Assembly: GCF_001651035.1 (NCBI RefSeq)
Contig: NZ_LXRG01000011.1
Span: 62,001 to 126,000, forward strand
DNA from: Halomonas sp. ALS9
GTDB taxonomy: Bacteria; Pseudomonadota; Gammaproteobacteria; Pseudomonadales; Halomonadaceae
DNA length: 64,000 bases
Reading direction: 5' to 3'
How positions within the stretch are numbered: position 1 is the stretch's first letter; the number at the start of each line of letters is the position of its first letter. Position numbers and translations under genes: made by a program. The notes beneath the pieces are model-generated. The model saw nothing but the letters and a program-made list of their open reading frames with translations. It was not told the origin of the DNA and searched no databases. This document shows, in pieces, positions 41,084 through 50,940 of this stretch.

Positions 41084-42119
41084 CTCAGCACAGCGTTTGC
41101 TGGTGATTGGCCCTTCCTGGGTGGGTGATATGGTCATGGCGCAAAGCCTGTTTATGACCTTAAAAGCCCGCCAGCCAGACGCGACGATTGGCGTGGTTGC
41201 GCCAAAGTGGTCACAGCCTATTTTAGAGCGCATGCCTGAAGTAGATGAAGTGCTGCCGTTAGCAGTGGGCCACGGCGAATTTGGCCTGGCCAGTCGCCGG
41301 GAGCTCGCCAACCGTCTACGCGGCCGTTTTGACCGCGCTATTGTTTTACCCCGTTCTTGGAAGGCTGCACTAGTGCCCTTTATGGCGCGTATTCCTGAAC
41401 GCATAGGCTTTTTAGGCGAACACCGCTACGGGCTTCTTAAGGAGCGTCGCAAACTTGATAAGCAGGTGCTGGATCAAACGGTAAAGCGCTTCGTTTCGCT
41501 AGGCCTACCCCTGGAAGAAGCTGCTAGCGGTGACTTTGCGCTGCCCAAACCGAGACTACAGATTGACCGCGATAATTTAGTCAATCTACGGCTAACACAC
41601 TCGCTGTCATCGCGCACGGCAATTGGCTTGATGCCGGGTGCTGAGTACGGCCCTGCCAAACAGTGGCCGGTTAGTTACTTTCACAGCTTAGCCAAACGGC
41701 TGGTGGAAGAGGGTTTTGAAGTACGCGTACTTGGTGGGGCAAAGGATCATCCGGCGGGAGAGGAGATCACTCTGGGACTTTCCCATGCCCATAACCTGTG
41801 CGGTAAAACCCAACTGGCAGATGCGGTCGATCTGCTTGCGGATTGTCGTCAGGTTGTCACCAATGACTCGGGATTAATGCATGTGGCCGCCGCGGTAGGC
41901 GTTCGCATCCATGCGCTATACGGCTCTTCATCGCCCGCTTACACGCCGCCGTTGACCGATAATGCCGTCATCCACTACCTAGCGCTCTCCTGCTCTCCCT
42001 GCTTTCAGCGTACCTGTCCGTTGAAGCATACCAACTGTCTAAATCAGCTCAGCGTTGACCAGGTCTATCAACAAATTCACGCATCTCATCACTGGGAAGG
42101 CGTGATTGCTAATGAATGA
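41076..42119 (+). CDS. waaF: lipopolysaccharide heptosyltransferase II
   Basis: A 347-residue GT9 enzyme that adds the second heptose to the inner core. The N-terminus [19 protein letters not shown] is the WaaF type. The donor-site motif is [12 protein letters not shown] and the GT9 motif [12 protein letters not shown] follows; [17 protein letters not shown] near the end is typical. It overlaps hldD upstream, and its last 11 bases overlap the end of the convergent OpgB-like gene. Confidence 0.96.
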   Translation: MANSAQRLLVIGPSWVGDMVMAQSLFMTLKARQPDATIGVVAPKWSQPILERMPEVDEVLPLAVGHGEFGLASRRELANRLRGRFDRAIVLPRSWKAALVPFMARIPERIGFLGEHRYGLLKERRKLDKQVLDQTVKRFVSLGLPLEEAASGDFALPKPRLQIDRDNLVNLRLTHSLSSRTAIGLMPGAEYGPAKQWPVSYFHSLAKRLVEEGFEVRVLGGAKDHPAGEEITLGLSHAHNLCGKTQLADAVDLLADCRQVVTNDSGLMHVAAAVGVRIHALYGSSSPAYTPPLTDNAVIHYLALSCSPCFQRTCPLKHTNCLNQLSVDQVYQQIHASHHWEGVIANE

Positions 42120-43767
42120 GGTCAACTTCATCCGCTACATCAGCGGGCGTCTCAACGGTTTGTTCTTGAGAGGAGGGGGAAGACTCAACGGGCTCACGCC
42201 GCTGAGGGGAGATACCCTCCCAAAGGCGGTGCTGAAGCGCCGTCTCTTCACGCAAGCGCTCATTCAGCACTTCGATGCCATGCGCCTCTACTAGCGTTCG
42301 GTTATTGCTGAAAAGTGACGTACCCAATCCGGCGCGGTCACGTTCCAAACGAAAGCCCAGCGCATCTAGCAGTGTGGGAAAAACATCTAGCATGGTAGCG
42401 TCGCGACGAATACGCTGGGGCTCAATCCCGTTACCCAGCATAATCAGTGTGTTGTCACGGTCTAAGGCGGTCAGTTGATCCCACACTGAAACCCGCATTG
42501 TTAGATGATCGCTAAGGATGACCACCAACGTATTGTCGAGGAGGCCCTCGGTCTCTAAACGCTCAATCAAATCTCGGGCAAGCCATGCTGCACACTCCAC
42601 CGAGTAGAGAATATCCTGTCCATCAAATTCGCCCTGCTTTTCGATGCATGACTGAGAGGGGTAGCCATTGGGCGCATGGCCTGCCAAGTTCAGGCTAACC
42701 ACGCCCCAGGGGCCGCTATCTTGGCTAGCTAAGCGCCTGATTTCATCAGCAGTGATGTCGTACAGCGTGTCGTCGTACAGCCCCCAACTATTCACATACT
42801 CAGGATCCTCTAGCAGGGGCTCTAACTCTTCTCGTCCTTTTACGGTATCGAATTGGTGACCACGGTAGAACAGGCCTTTACCCGCGAACTGCGTGCTGGC
42901 ACCACCTAAAAAGCTTAGCTGGTAGCCCTGTGCAGCAAGGATGTCGCCCAGGCAGTCGACGCCAGGAACGACCTTGGATAAGGGGTCAAACTGACTGTCG
43001 TGAAGGAGGCCTGCGGGCATTAATGGCACCCCGCACTGGCTGGCGATCATGCCGGCCATCGTCCAGCCCGTGTTATCCATTTGGCGTATGCCTTCAAAGA
43101 CAGCACCTTTTTCACCCAATGCAGTGAGATCGGCGTAGACATCGCCAAATAGCTCGTTGGCGTAGGTGCGCTCAATGCTTTCCAAATACAGGACGAGTAA
43201 GTTAGGGGCATCCCTTAGCTCCTCCGTGGGGGGCGGCTTGTAGCGGCGGTCTAGCCAAGCACCGTCATCGGTAACTATTGACGCGCTGCGTTGGCCTAGG
43301 CCATAAAGCAACGGGTTACTCGCTAGCAACAAAATAGCAAAAAAGCGCTCAGCTAACCGCCAGCGCTGATCGTGGCGTGTTAGCCATGTCACGGCAGCCA
43401 GTATGCCGATCATTATCAGCGTATACAGCACCGCGATGACCATTTTTCCTGCGCCACCATGCTCGGCCATGCCTGCCTGGAGGTGAAAAAACACCGCCCC
43501 TAGATCGACAATGCCAAAGCTATCCGCAAGGTAAACGTAAATGCCCCATAGGCTTAGTGGTAACAGCGACCAAGGCCACATTTTTCGATAACGAGCGTTG
43601 GCAGGCCGACCCCAGCGTAGCTTAAGCCCCACGCCAATCCATGCAGCGGCGACAAAAAATAGCGTCCACCAGGGCAATCGGGTCATTACCGTGACGGTAT
43701 AACCCAGGCAGAGGCCGATGAGTGTCAATGCAATGGTGGCCAACCTAGCGGTACCCAATGCAGTCAA
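42109..43767 (-). CDS. OpgB-like phosphoglycerol transferase (alkaline-phosphatase superfamily membrane enzyme)
   Basis: A 552-residue protein with four or five N-terminal membrane helices (to about residue 150) and a large periplasmic sulfatase-like domain. LLVLYLESIERTYANELFG and the nucleophile region GWTMAGMIASQCGVPL resemble OpgB/MdoB, which transfers phosphoglycerol to osmoregulated glucans; relatives modify lipid A, LPS or teichoic acid. VVILSDHLTM holds later metal ligands. The start is uncertain: the only suitable codon is TTG at 43767, with no clear ribosome-binding site. In the LPS locus it may decorate the core. Confidence 0.8.
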   Translation of the reverse strand: MTALGTARLATIALTLIGLCLGYTVTVMTRLPWWTLFFVAAAWIGVGLKLRWGRPANARYRKMWPWSLLPLSLWGIYVYLADSFGIVDLGAVFFHLQAGMAEHGGAGKMVIAVLYTLIMIGILAAVTWLTRHDQRWRLAERFFAILLLASNPLLYGLGQRSASIVTDDGAWLDRRYKPPPTEELRDAPNLLVLYLESIERTYANELFGDVYADLTALGEKGAVFEGIRQMDNTGWTMAGMIASQCGVPLMPAGLLHDSQFDPLSKVVPGVDCLGDILAAQGYQLSFLGGASTQFAGKGLFYRGHQFDTVKGREELEPLLEDPEYVNSWGLYDDTLYDITADEIRRLASQDSGPWGVVSLNLAGHAPNGYPSQSCIEKQGEFDGQDILYSVECAAWLARDLIERLETEGLLDNTLVVILSDHLTMRVSVWDQLTALDRDNTLIMLGNGIEPQRIRRDATMLDVFPTLLDALGFRLERDRAGLGTSLFSNNRTLVEAHGIEVLNERLREETALQHRLWEGISPQRREPVESSPSSQEQTVETPADVADEVDLIH

Positions 43768-43851
43768 AGAGCGAAAACGTATAATGATATTTACCTAATA
43801 TAAATAGTTAAAAAGAACCACTAAGAAAAAAGATCGCTTTGATGATAGCGG

Positions 43852-44826
43852 CTACCAAGGGAGAAGTTGATAGGTGCGCTCGAAATATTTCTGCATAACC
43901 AGAAGACCAATCAAGCGCTCGCGATCGGTATGCATAAATTGCACAAAGTAACGGTTCGCATTAGCAATAATTTTTTTGGCCGCAGCGGGATTGTCTCGGT
44001 AAAAGATGACTTTCTCCTCAAGATCTGAGTAATCATCCTTGAGCTGCACATAGTGATAGTCGGGTAACAACGTGCCTTCCATAAACCATGTTTCAAAGCG
44101 CGGACGTCGCATAAAACAGAGTGAATTTGAGGCCATTATCCACTTAAGATTTGTGGCCACATCTTTGCCTTCTATACTGAGCACGAATTTATATTTCAGT
44201 TGCTCTGGCACCGACATAAAATGGCGATGCCAGGGTTGTCCGTGGGCATTTTTGTGCGTATCGCCCACGTTGCATAGCGGGTGATCATAAAAGTCTCGAA
44301 TGAATTGACGCCGATGCTCTTGATGACAAAAACCTCGCCATACCACAAGGTCGAGCTTGTCATCATAGCGGTGAGAATCCTTCACCGTGTAGTAGTGACG
44401 AACACGGTTTAATTTAAGTAAAATTGAGTTTTGGTTGTAATCATTAATCGGCCGGCTTTTCACTAAGGTAGGCACGTCGGGCACAGTGGTTACATCACCA
44501 AAACGGTGGCAGAAGCGCTGGTCAGGCGGGAAATAGCGCAACACGCTGAGTAAATCCAAGTAATAAGTGCCACTTTTCTCGCGTTTGAAATTAGCTAAAC
44601 TGACTGCCTGCTCGGGCAGTTCAACGTCTTCCTCTAACTGATTACAGTAATTGACTCTGAACAGTATTTGCCGCTGCTCGTCTTCAGGCAGTGCCTTGAA
44701 TGAGCGCAGCAAGTTGATTCTTTGTCGGTGCAGAAGAGCACTGGGAAGCAGACGATGAACCGCATGTTGTGCATAAAAGCCTAGCTTATGGAGATTTTTA
44801 TGCGCTTTCGCAGATGCAGCAAGCAT
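43852..44826 (-). CDS. GT90-family glycosyltransferase
   Basis: A protein of 324 residues from ATG 44826, of the CAP10/LpsA-like GT90 family, which adds sugars to LPS or capsule in bacteria. The family pattern is clear in VVWRGFCHQEHRRQFI, KYKFVLSIEGKDVATNLKWI and SNSLCFMRRPRFETWF. An alternative TTG at 44862 would overlap the upstream gene by 31 bases. Last gene of the minus-strand glycosyltransferase run. Sugar specificity unknown. Confidence 0.85.
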   Translation of the reverse strand: MLAASAKAHKNLHKLGFYAQHAVHRLLPSALLHRQRINLLRSFKALPEDEQRQILFRVNYCNQLEEDVELPEQAVSLANFKREKSGTYYLDLLSVLRYFPPDQRFCHRFGDVTTVPDVPTLVKSRPINDYNQNSILLKLNRVRHYYTVKDSHRYDDKLDLVVWRGFCHQEHRRQFIRDFYDHPLCNVGDTHKNAHGQPWHRHFMSVPEQLKYKFVLSIEGKDVATNLKWIMASNSLCFMRRPRFETWFMEGTLLPDYHYVQLKDDYSDLEEKVIFYRDNPAAAKKIIANANRYFVQFMHTDRERLIGLLVMQKYFERTYQLLPW

Positions 44827-44831
44827 AACTA

Positions 44832-45869
44832 TTAACTCAATATTGTTTGGTAGAGATGCCAATACGATGCAGCCATTGACTGAGGACTATAATGATCTAA
44901 ACGCTCTGTTGCGCCTTTAACCAACCGCTGCCGTAGGGGGACTTCCTGCCTTAATCGCAGAATGCCGTTAGCCAGCGCATCGGCATCGCCGGACGGGATC
45001 AATAACCCCGTCTGTTCATGCTTGACGATATCCGGTATACCGCCCACAGCGGTGGCGATGACGGGGACGCCGAGCTGCATGACATCCAGCACGACGGAGC
45101 CCAAGCCTTCATTACGCGAGGGAAAAGCAAACACGTCCAGGCCCGCCAGATAATCGGCAATATTGTTTTTAAACCCCAACCAGGAGACATTGCTAAGCGA
45201 TGACGACTCATTTTTTAATGCCTCTGCGTCTTTGCCATCGCCCAACAAAATAAACTGTATATCCGGCGCTTGTTGCTCGAGCTTCCGCGCAGCCTGCAGT
45301 AGCACTCGCTGTCCTTTGTGACGATCAACCACGGCGCCGGCGTGGCCGACTAAAAATTTATTGGCAAAACCGTCGCGAAAACGCTGGGTCGCATCAGATG
45401 AGGGCGCCAAACGAGCATAGGCGCTGGGTACTAAGGTAACGTCGCCCCACTGGTTGTCTTCCAAAAGACGCTTTATAACCTGGGAAAGGGCTACCCTGGC
45501 GGATGCATGCGAGTAACTTTGCTGGTTAAACCACTTACGTTTGACGGGCGAATCGACACGGCGAGTAATTAAGTAGGGCGTACCTGTTAAACGGTAGTGT
45601 AAGTAGGCCCAATGAACGCCTTTGGCATCGTGAGCATGTACCAAATGAGTCTTGCCGAAATGAAAATGTCCCGCTAACTGATGATTGGCTGACTGAAAAT
45701 TGAGTTGCGCAACGCCTTGCAGGTGTTGGCGCATGGGGGAGTCGCTACGGCAAACCAGCGTCTGTGTAATCTCGTTTGATGACCGCTCTGCTAACGTCTT
45801 AATTAATAACTCAGTTTGGCGCTCACCGCCGCGAAAACCACGCGCCAAATTGACATGAGTAATATGCAT
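44832..45869 (-). CDS. GT4-family glycosyltransferase
   Basis: A 345-residue GT-B enzyme of family GT4. The acceptor-side N-terminus is HVNLARGFRGGERQTELL; the donor site contains GHAGAVVDRHKGQ and the E-x7-E stretch FPSRNEGLGSVVLDVMQLG. The ATG at 45869 follows the upstream stop as TGATTGATG, so the genes are coupled. Probably adds an LPS core sugar; donor unknown. Confidence 0.88.
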   Translation of the reverse strand: MHITHVNLARGFRGGERQTELLIKTLAERSSNEITQTLVCRSDSPMRQHLQGVAQLNFQSANHQLAGHFHFGKTHLVHAHDAKGVHWAYLHYRLTGTPYLITRRVDSPVKRKWFNQQSYSHASARVALSQVIKRLLEDNQWGDVTLVPSAYARLAPSSDATQRFRDGFANKFLVGHAGAVVDRHKGQRVLLQAARKLEQQAPDIQFILLGDGKDAEALKNESSSLSNVSWLGFKNNIADYLAGLDVFAFPSRNEGLGSVVLDVMQLGVPVIATAVGGIPDIVKHEQTGLLIPSGDADALANGILRLRQEVPLRQRLVKGATERLDHYSPQSMAASYWHLYQTILS

Positions 45870-45872
45870 CAA

Positions 45873-46655
45873 TCACCAAACCTTATTAAAGTCTTCCGCT
45901 TCAAGCACTCTTGGATCACGCTGATATTCGAGTAGTTTGGCATACTTTAAGTAGCTATTGAGCCCTGCGCTGATCGCCACCGTCATGCCATCTACCCCGC
46001 CCATAAAACCCCGCTGGAATATATATTTACGTATAAAGGCATTCAGTCCATGTGCAAACGGTGAAAAGGCGTTGGCCCGCTTGCCTTTTTGAAACATGAT
46101 TTTGGCCGAACGGCCGCTGAAATTGCGTCCTGGTTTGGCAAACAGCTGACCAAGATTATCAAAAGAGTGGTGGATCATATCTGCGTTGAGTCGCTTGGGA
46201 TTGGCGGCGATGACTCTGGCGTGCTGCTTAACGTCGGCAAAGCGAGCATGGCGATGGTTGTAGAGGCGAATACAATAATCTGGATACCAGCCACAGACCC
46301 GAATCCAGCGTGAGCCAATCATATTGCGACGGCGAAAGGCAAAAGCGTCATGTTCAGTTTCAGCAAGGTCGAGCTGTCTAATCGCTTCGACCATCTCTGG
46401 CGTTAGGCGTTCATCGGCGTCTAAGCTGAGCACCCAGTCATATGCCACATGCGCTAGCGCGATATTTTTTTGAATGCCGTCGCCTAAATAGGTTTGTTGA
46501 ACCACCTTGGCGCCTAACTCACGCGCGATATCCGTGGTTCGATCCTGGCTGCCAGAATCCACCACGACGATGTCATCACATACTTGCCGAGCAGACGCAA
46601 TACAGTCCGCAATATTGGCTTCTTCGTTAAAGGTAATAATATTAGCCGATATCAT
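45873..46655 (-). CDS. GT2-family glycosyltransferase, WaaE-like
   Basis: A 260-residue GT-A enzyme. The N-terminus ISANIITFNEEANIADCI, the DSGSQDRT motif and the metal-binding SLDADERL match the WaaE/KdtX group, which attaches glucose to the first heptose of the inner core. The ATG at 46655 overlaps the upstream stop as ATGA, so an upstream in-frame start is rejected. The specific sugar is inferred only from family resemblance. Confidence 0.87.
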   Translation of the reverse strand: MISANIITFNEEANIADCIASARQVCDDIVVVDSGSQDRTTDIARELGAKVVQQTYLGDGIQKNIALAHVAYDWVLSLDADERLTPEMVEAIRQLDLAETEHDAFAFRRRNMIGSRWIRVCGWYPDYCIRLYNHRHARFADVKQHARVIAANPKRLNADMIHHSFDNLGQLFAKPGRNFSGRSAKIMFQKGKRANAFSPFAHGLNAFIRKYIFQRGFMGGVDGMTVAISAGLNSYLKYAKLLEYQRDPRVLEAEDFNKVW

Positions 46656-47806
46656 CAAACAGGCATCTCTTGCAAAAAGGCGGAAGTAATGTGTGCTGGA
46701 GAGAAGCGCTCCAGCCAACGTTCATCAATAGCGTAGCCGTCAGCATCAAGAATGGCATCGACACGGGCTGCTAATGCCTCCGGCGTCATCTCGCAAAGGT
46801 AAGCTTCCAGCTCATCGGCCATGATATCACGCACCCCGCCTGGGCAATCGACCGAGACAATAGGGGTTTGGCAGGCCAGTGCTTCTAGCAGTACGATGCC
46901 AAGACCTTCGTGGGCGGAACTCAGTATGAATAGGCGCGCATGATGCATCCAAGGGTAAGGGTTTAATTGGCGGCCCGCAAAAGTAACGTTCTCCGCAATA
47001 TTGAGTTCAATGGCTAGTGCCTCCAACTCTTTGCGCAGAGGCCCCTCGCCAACAATGACCAGGGGAAGGTTTGTCTGCATCTTGGCATACGCCCGCAGCA
47101 GGAGGTGATGATTCTTCTGCGGTACCAAGCGAGCTACGTTAAGTAAATAGGGCGAATTGGGCCGCTCGGGGAAGTCTTCAAGCATTGTTTTTCGGATGGC
47201 CGCTAAAGGGCATGGATTGGTGATGGTTCTTAGCGATAATGGCTGTACCTCTAGTGTCTGCATGGCCGTCGCAATCTGTTGTTCGACGCCGTGAGATACA
47301 GTAATTAGATGTTTATTATGAAACAGACAGCGTGCCTTTAATCGCTCTAACCAGTGAGCATGGCCTGAGGTAGGTTTGACGATATTTTCTAGTACATAAC
47401 AGGCGCGAGGATCCTGGAAAGACCATACCGTTTCAAAAGTACCAATGCCGCGGAAAATAATCCGGTCAAAATGCCCGTGTTGTCGCTCAAGGCGACGTAC
47501 TTCGCGACGAAAAAGTTTTCCGCCCCACCAGCCGGACAATAAAAAATAGCTTTTCCGAAACGCGCTATTGAGCAGACGAGCTGTCACCTCAATAATACCG
47601 CCCACACCCGATCTCCACATGGCACGAGATAGGGCGAAGTGATGAACCTTTACGCGCTCATTGTACGGCGCCAACTGGGGTGGCCGTGGCTTAAAGTACA
47701 TCAAATGGCTTTCATGGCCCTGCTCGGCAAAGGCATCGGCAAGGTTCACTGCTACCCGTTCCATGCCACCAATTTTTAACGTACGCACGACAATCAATAC
47801 TTTCAT
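46655..47806 (-). CDS. GT4-family glycosyltransferase
   Basis: A 383-residue GT4 enzyme. VVRTLKIGGMERVAVNLADA is the N-terminal nucleotide-sugar transferase motif, NVARLVPQKNHHLLLRAYA is the donor-domain motif and SAHEGLGIVLLEALACQTP holds the E-x7-E pair. The ATG at 47806 overlaps the GT8 stop as ATGA. Likely an LPS-core or O-chain sugar transferase. Confidence 0.88.
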   Translation of the reverse strand: MKVLIVVRTLKIGGMERVAVNLADAFAEQGHESHLMYFKPRPPQLAPYNERVKVHHFALSRAMWRSGVGGIIEVTARLLNSAFRKSYFLLSGWWGGKLFRREVRRLERQHGHFDRIIFRGIGTFETVWSFQDPRACYVLENIVKPTSGHAHWLERLKARCLFHNKHLITVSHGVEQQIATAMQTLEVQPLSLRTITNPCPLAAIRKTMLEDFPERPNSPYLLNVARLVPQKNHHLLLRAYAKMQTNLPLVIVGEGPLRKELEALAIELNIAENVTFAGRQLNPYPWMHHARLFILSSAHEGLGIVLLEALACQTPIVSVDCPGGVRDIMADELEAYLCEMTPEALAARVDAILDADGYAIDERWLERFSPAHITSAFLQEMPV

Positions 47807-48747
47807 GTAGGCGAGTCCTTTGGGTGTAAGGGAAGTTGTAGCACCGGCTTGCACTGCAACTGCTGACGCCGCCGCTGAGTCTTAAACCACGCCAGCATTT
47901 GCTTGAATCGCTGTTGCAGGGGCGGGGGGGGAACGCTAACGGACGGCTGCCAAGGGGTTAATGAAAGATAATGCTGATATAAATAGGTAAGTGGGTGGCG
48001 GCTGTCGGCATGCCATGGTTTTCGTGCGCCTATAAAATGGACGATCGCGGGTTCACGAATTGCGTGTTCAAGTTCCTTTTGCCAATTGGCATAGTGAGCT
48101 ACTTTTTTTTCCACTGCAGGATAAGCGTATGGCTGCATATTCCAGCGCATGGGTAGTCGATACCAGTCTTGGAAAATAAGATTTAAAGCGTCCTGGTCGG
48201 GGTAATTTAAGGCGTAATCGTGCTGCTTTAAGATTCGATCTACTTGGTCTAGCACATTGCGTGCTTTCCATCCTTCAAGATCCACCACAAGAACGCCGGA
48301 ATTAAAATAGTGCTGAAAGCCCAGACCCATTCGGCTCTGTTCGGTTCCCTGTAGATTAGCCACACTGGCTATGGGAGCGCCCTCCATGTCGAATGACAAT
48401 ACGTTGACGATATCATCTAGCACCACCAGGTCGCAGTCTAAATAAATAACTTTCTGGCAGCTTGATGGCAACCAATTATGCATGCCTAGGCGTAACATGG
48501 CAGCGGGGCCAAAACGACCCAATGCTGATTCAGGCCAGCTGCTGCTTTCCGCCTCAATGACCGTTAGCGATGCAGGCAGTGTCGTAAACCAGTTGTGCAG
48601 CCGTTGATGAGTATGGGTAGATAACTGGTAGCCTAATAAATAGAAATGCAGTGCTTCAGGTGTCTGGCTGTGGCAAATAGTGGATGCCATGACGGCTGCT
48701 GCCTTGTCGACATACCCTTCATCGGCGCACAGGACAATAGTAATCAT
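47803..48747 (-). CDS. GT8-family glycosyltransferase
   Basis: A 314-residue retaining GT-A enzyme of the family containing the LPS galactosyl- and glucosyltransferases WaaI, WaaJ and WaaO. ITIVLCADEGYVDKAAAVM opens the fold; the DXD motif is in IYLDCDLVVLDD, and YFNSGVLVVDLEGWK and NYPDQDALNLIF are conserved. A Pro-rich segment (SVPPPPLQQ) precedes a basic tail. It overlaps the waaL-like gene as ATGA. Confidence 0.88.
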   Translation of the reverse strand: MITIVLCADEGYVDKAAAVMASTICHSQTPEALHFYLLGYQLSTHTHQRLHNWFTTLPASLTVIEAESSSWPESALGRFGPAAMLRLGMHNWLPSSCQKVIYLDCDLVVLDDIVNVLSFDMEGAPIASVANLQGTEQSRMGLGFQHYFNSGVLVVDLEGWKARNVLDQVDRILKQHDYALNYPDQDALNLIFQDWYRLPMRWNMQPYAYPAVEKKVAHYANWQKELEHAIREPAIVHFIGARKPWHADSRHPLTYLYQHYLSLTPWQPSVSVPPPPLQQRFKQMLAWFKTQRRRQQLQCKPVLQLPLHPKDSPT

Positions 48748-50117
48748 GGGAGATCCTTTTCGATATGAGTAATGGCTTTTGAGCGGTTAGCCCGCAATTC
48801 GGGTTTCCATATATGAGTGAGGCAGCCCGCCATAACAACATTAAAAAGAAAGACGCCTGTCCAAAATATCAAATAGGACTCAAAAAGATTAATAACACTC
48901 CAAAAGCATAAAAAAGCATAGAAAAATAGCAGAACATCACCTGGCATATCGCCACGCTTCCACGCAAGCCAGGCACTTTTTGTAAACCATATTAATAAAT
49001 AGAAGTAAGCGACTAGACCCAGTAATCCATACTGTAACGTGATTTCAAGATAGAGGTTATGTAAGTGACCAAAGTTTAAAGCTTGATAATGTGCATGATT
49101 ATATTGGATGTTGTTAAATAAATAATCAACGCCCTGATCACCCCAGCCAAGTAAGGGGCGCTGTGCAATCATATCGATCGCGGCACGCCAGCTATACAGG
49201 CGCTCTCCTACACTAGAGCGTACTTCGCTAGTCGATAGGGGGACAGAGCTCCAGTCACCTCTCAGTAGTGCCTGAATGGTATCCAACTCTGCAGTGGCTC
49301 TTTCAATGACTAAAGAACTGTTGCTAATGATAAGAATAGCCAGACACGTTGATAGAAAAAAAATTAACAGTAGCTGTTTGTTTGAAAAACGTTTTCGGTG
49401 CTCGATAAACAATAATAAAAATACCGTTAGCATAGCTGCAGCCACACCGAGCCAGGTAGCGCGAGTTTGCGAAATGATAACGCCGGCCAAGATGATAAGG
49501 AAAGCCACTACCCAGAGGATTAGTTTGCCATAGTGCTGTAGAGGGGCTCTTAATAGCCTAGGAATGAAAATTAGTAACCCAAGCAACACAGTGCCGAAAA
49601 ACATTGCTGAATGCTGAACGTTACGAATGTCAAAGCCAATGCGTTCGCCGTGAAAGCCTCGCTGAAAATCAGCAAGGCCATCGCCAGCAATCCATGGCGA
49701 CAATATGACGGCTGCGCTGGCAATACTCCAGAAAATCAGCGTGTTTCGTGTACTGCCCGCAAGCCACCACGCAAAAATAATAAATACAAATAGTCGGGCA
49801 ATGTGATCCAGCTTAGGGTAATCACCTGCTAGGTGTGAAAGTGTCAGCGTTAAATAAAACCAGTGACACACAGCCAAGAGTAAAGCCCACCACAGCATAT
49901 GAAACACTGGGTGCTTCCATATAGGTGTGGCATAAATCTTAATACTAATTAGGCCAGAGAGAGATAATAGTAATTTGTTGAAGTCGCTAAAATCGCCAAA
50001 GTGCGGCTTTGAAAAAACGTAGAATAACGTAGCTAATACACCTATCGCTATTAAAGGTAGGGGCGTTTTTCCTAAATAATGTGTTTCCCATAAGCTCGAA
50101 GGGATCTTTCTTTGCAT
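48744..50117 (-). CDS. waaL: O-antigen ligase-like membrane protein
   Basis: A 457-residue polytopic protein with about ten to twelve membrane helices and a large periplasmic loop near residues 260-340, the O-antigen ligase (Wzy_C) pattern. The H-containing HLHNLYLEITLQYGLLGL motif is the family signature. First gene of the minus-strand run. It is AT-rich relative to waaA/hldE. A polymerase function cannot be excluded; the LPS-core context favours ligase. Confidence 0.8.
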   Translation of the reverse strand: MQRKIPSSLWETHYLGKTPLPLIAIGVLATLFYVFSKPHFGDFSDFNKLLLSLSGLISIKIYATPIWKHPVFHMLWWALLLAVCHWFYLTLTLSHLAGDYPKLDHIARLFVFIIFAWWLAGSTRNTLIFWSIASAAVILSPWIAGDGLADFQRGFHGERIGFDIRNVQHSAMFFGTVLLGLLIFIPRLLRAPLQHYGKLILWVVAFLIILAGVIISQTRATWLGVAAAMLTVFLLLFIEHRKRFSNKQLLLIFFLSTCLAILIISNSSLVIERATAELDTIQALLRGDWSSVPLSTSEVRSSVGERLYSWRAAIDMIAQRPLLGWGDQGVDYLFNNIQYNHAHYQALNFGHLHNLYLEITLQYGLLGLVAYFYLLIWFTKSAWLAWKRGDMPGDVLLFFYAFLCFWSVINLFESYLIFWTGVFLFNVVMAGCLTHIWKPELRANRSKAITHIEKDLP

Positions 50118-50220
50118 ATACTCAATTTCTCAGTTGTGTGCTGCATCTATAACAAATGAATGTTCGTTGGAGGTGACAAGTATTTCAAAAAAGCTATCTT
50201 GAGTAAGTGGCATGATACGT

Positions 50221-50940
50221 TTAGCCAAAGTAACCTTGTCGAATGCTGCCCATTACGCCTGAGCTATGCGGAGCAGCAGAAAATTTCCCAAGCGAGCGTC
50301 CTAAGCGAGCTAAATTATTTTTCTGCCATTTTCCCGGTTCACGAAGGCGGCAGCGATCCAGGTCAATCAACCAAGGCGCACCACGGGGATCGATCAAAAT
50401 ATTGCGCGCGTTCAGATCAACGTGGTCTAGCCCAGCTTGATGAAAGCGTCGGATCATAACGCCGACCCGCTGCAACAGTGCTTCATTGGCTAGATCGTCA
50501 ATTAGTAGCTCGGCCAATGCTTTGGCGCCGCCAATGCGTACAGTGATCAACGCGGCTTCATAAGTAAGCCCATAGCGGGTAACACAGCTTGCTACGGGCC
50601 GGGGCACCGGCAGCCCTTGTTCAAATAGCGCAGCGGTCAAGCGCAGCTCACGAAATGCTCGGGTTCGCTCAGCGCCAGTCCATAAGTAGCGCTTTTCACT
50701 AAGTTTGGCCGCCATGCCGCCGCGACGATAGGGCCTTAGCACCCACTGCTCGGTCGGCGTTGCCTGCAAAAACAGGCTGCTGCCCCGGCCAGGCGCTTCG
50801 CCCACAATTAATCTGCGTTCACGCCAGTAATCGCTAGTGAATAGGTCAGGATCAATTTGGTGTGTTCCCGGCGCGTCACATAAACTGTCTACATCATGTA
50901 AAATCAGCCAATTTTTCTGCCGGAGTGCCGCTAAGCGCAT
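50221..50940 (-). CDS. kdkA: 3-deoxy-D-manno-octulosonic acid kinase
   Basis: A 239-residue LPS kinase of the KdkA/WaaP group (protein-kinase-like fold), which phosphorylates Kdo at O-4. The catalytic loop HVDLNARNILID and the metal-binding LIDLDRCRL are present, with RPYRRGGMAAKL and RAFRELRLTAALFEQGLPVP upstream. Its ATG shares a CATG with the start of the divergent heptosyltransferase gene. KdkA usually goes with a monofunctional WaaA that adds one Kdo. Confidence 0.92.
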   Translation of the reverse strand: MRLAALRQKNWLILHDVDSLCDAPGTHQIDPDLFTSDYWRERRLIVGEAPGRGSSLFLQATPTEQWVLRPYRRGGMAAKLSEKRYLWTGAERTRAFRELRLTAALFEQGLPVPRPVASCVTRYGLTYEAALITVRIGGAKALAELLIDDLANEALLQRVGVMIRRFHQAGLDHVDLNARNILIDPRGAPWLIDLDRCRLREPGKWQKNNLARLGRSLGKFSAAPHSSGVMGSIRQGYFG

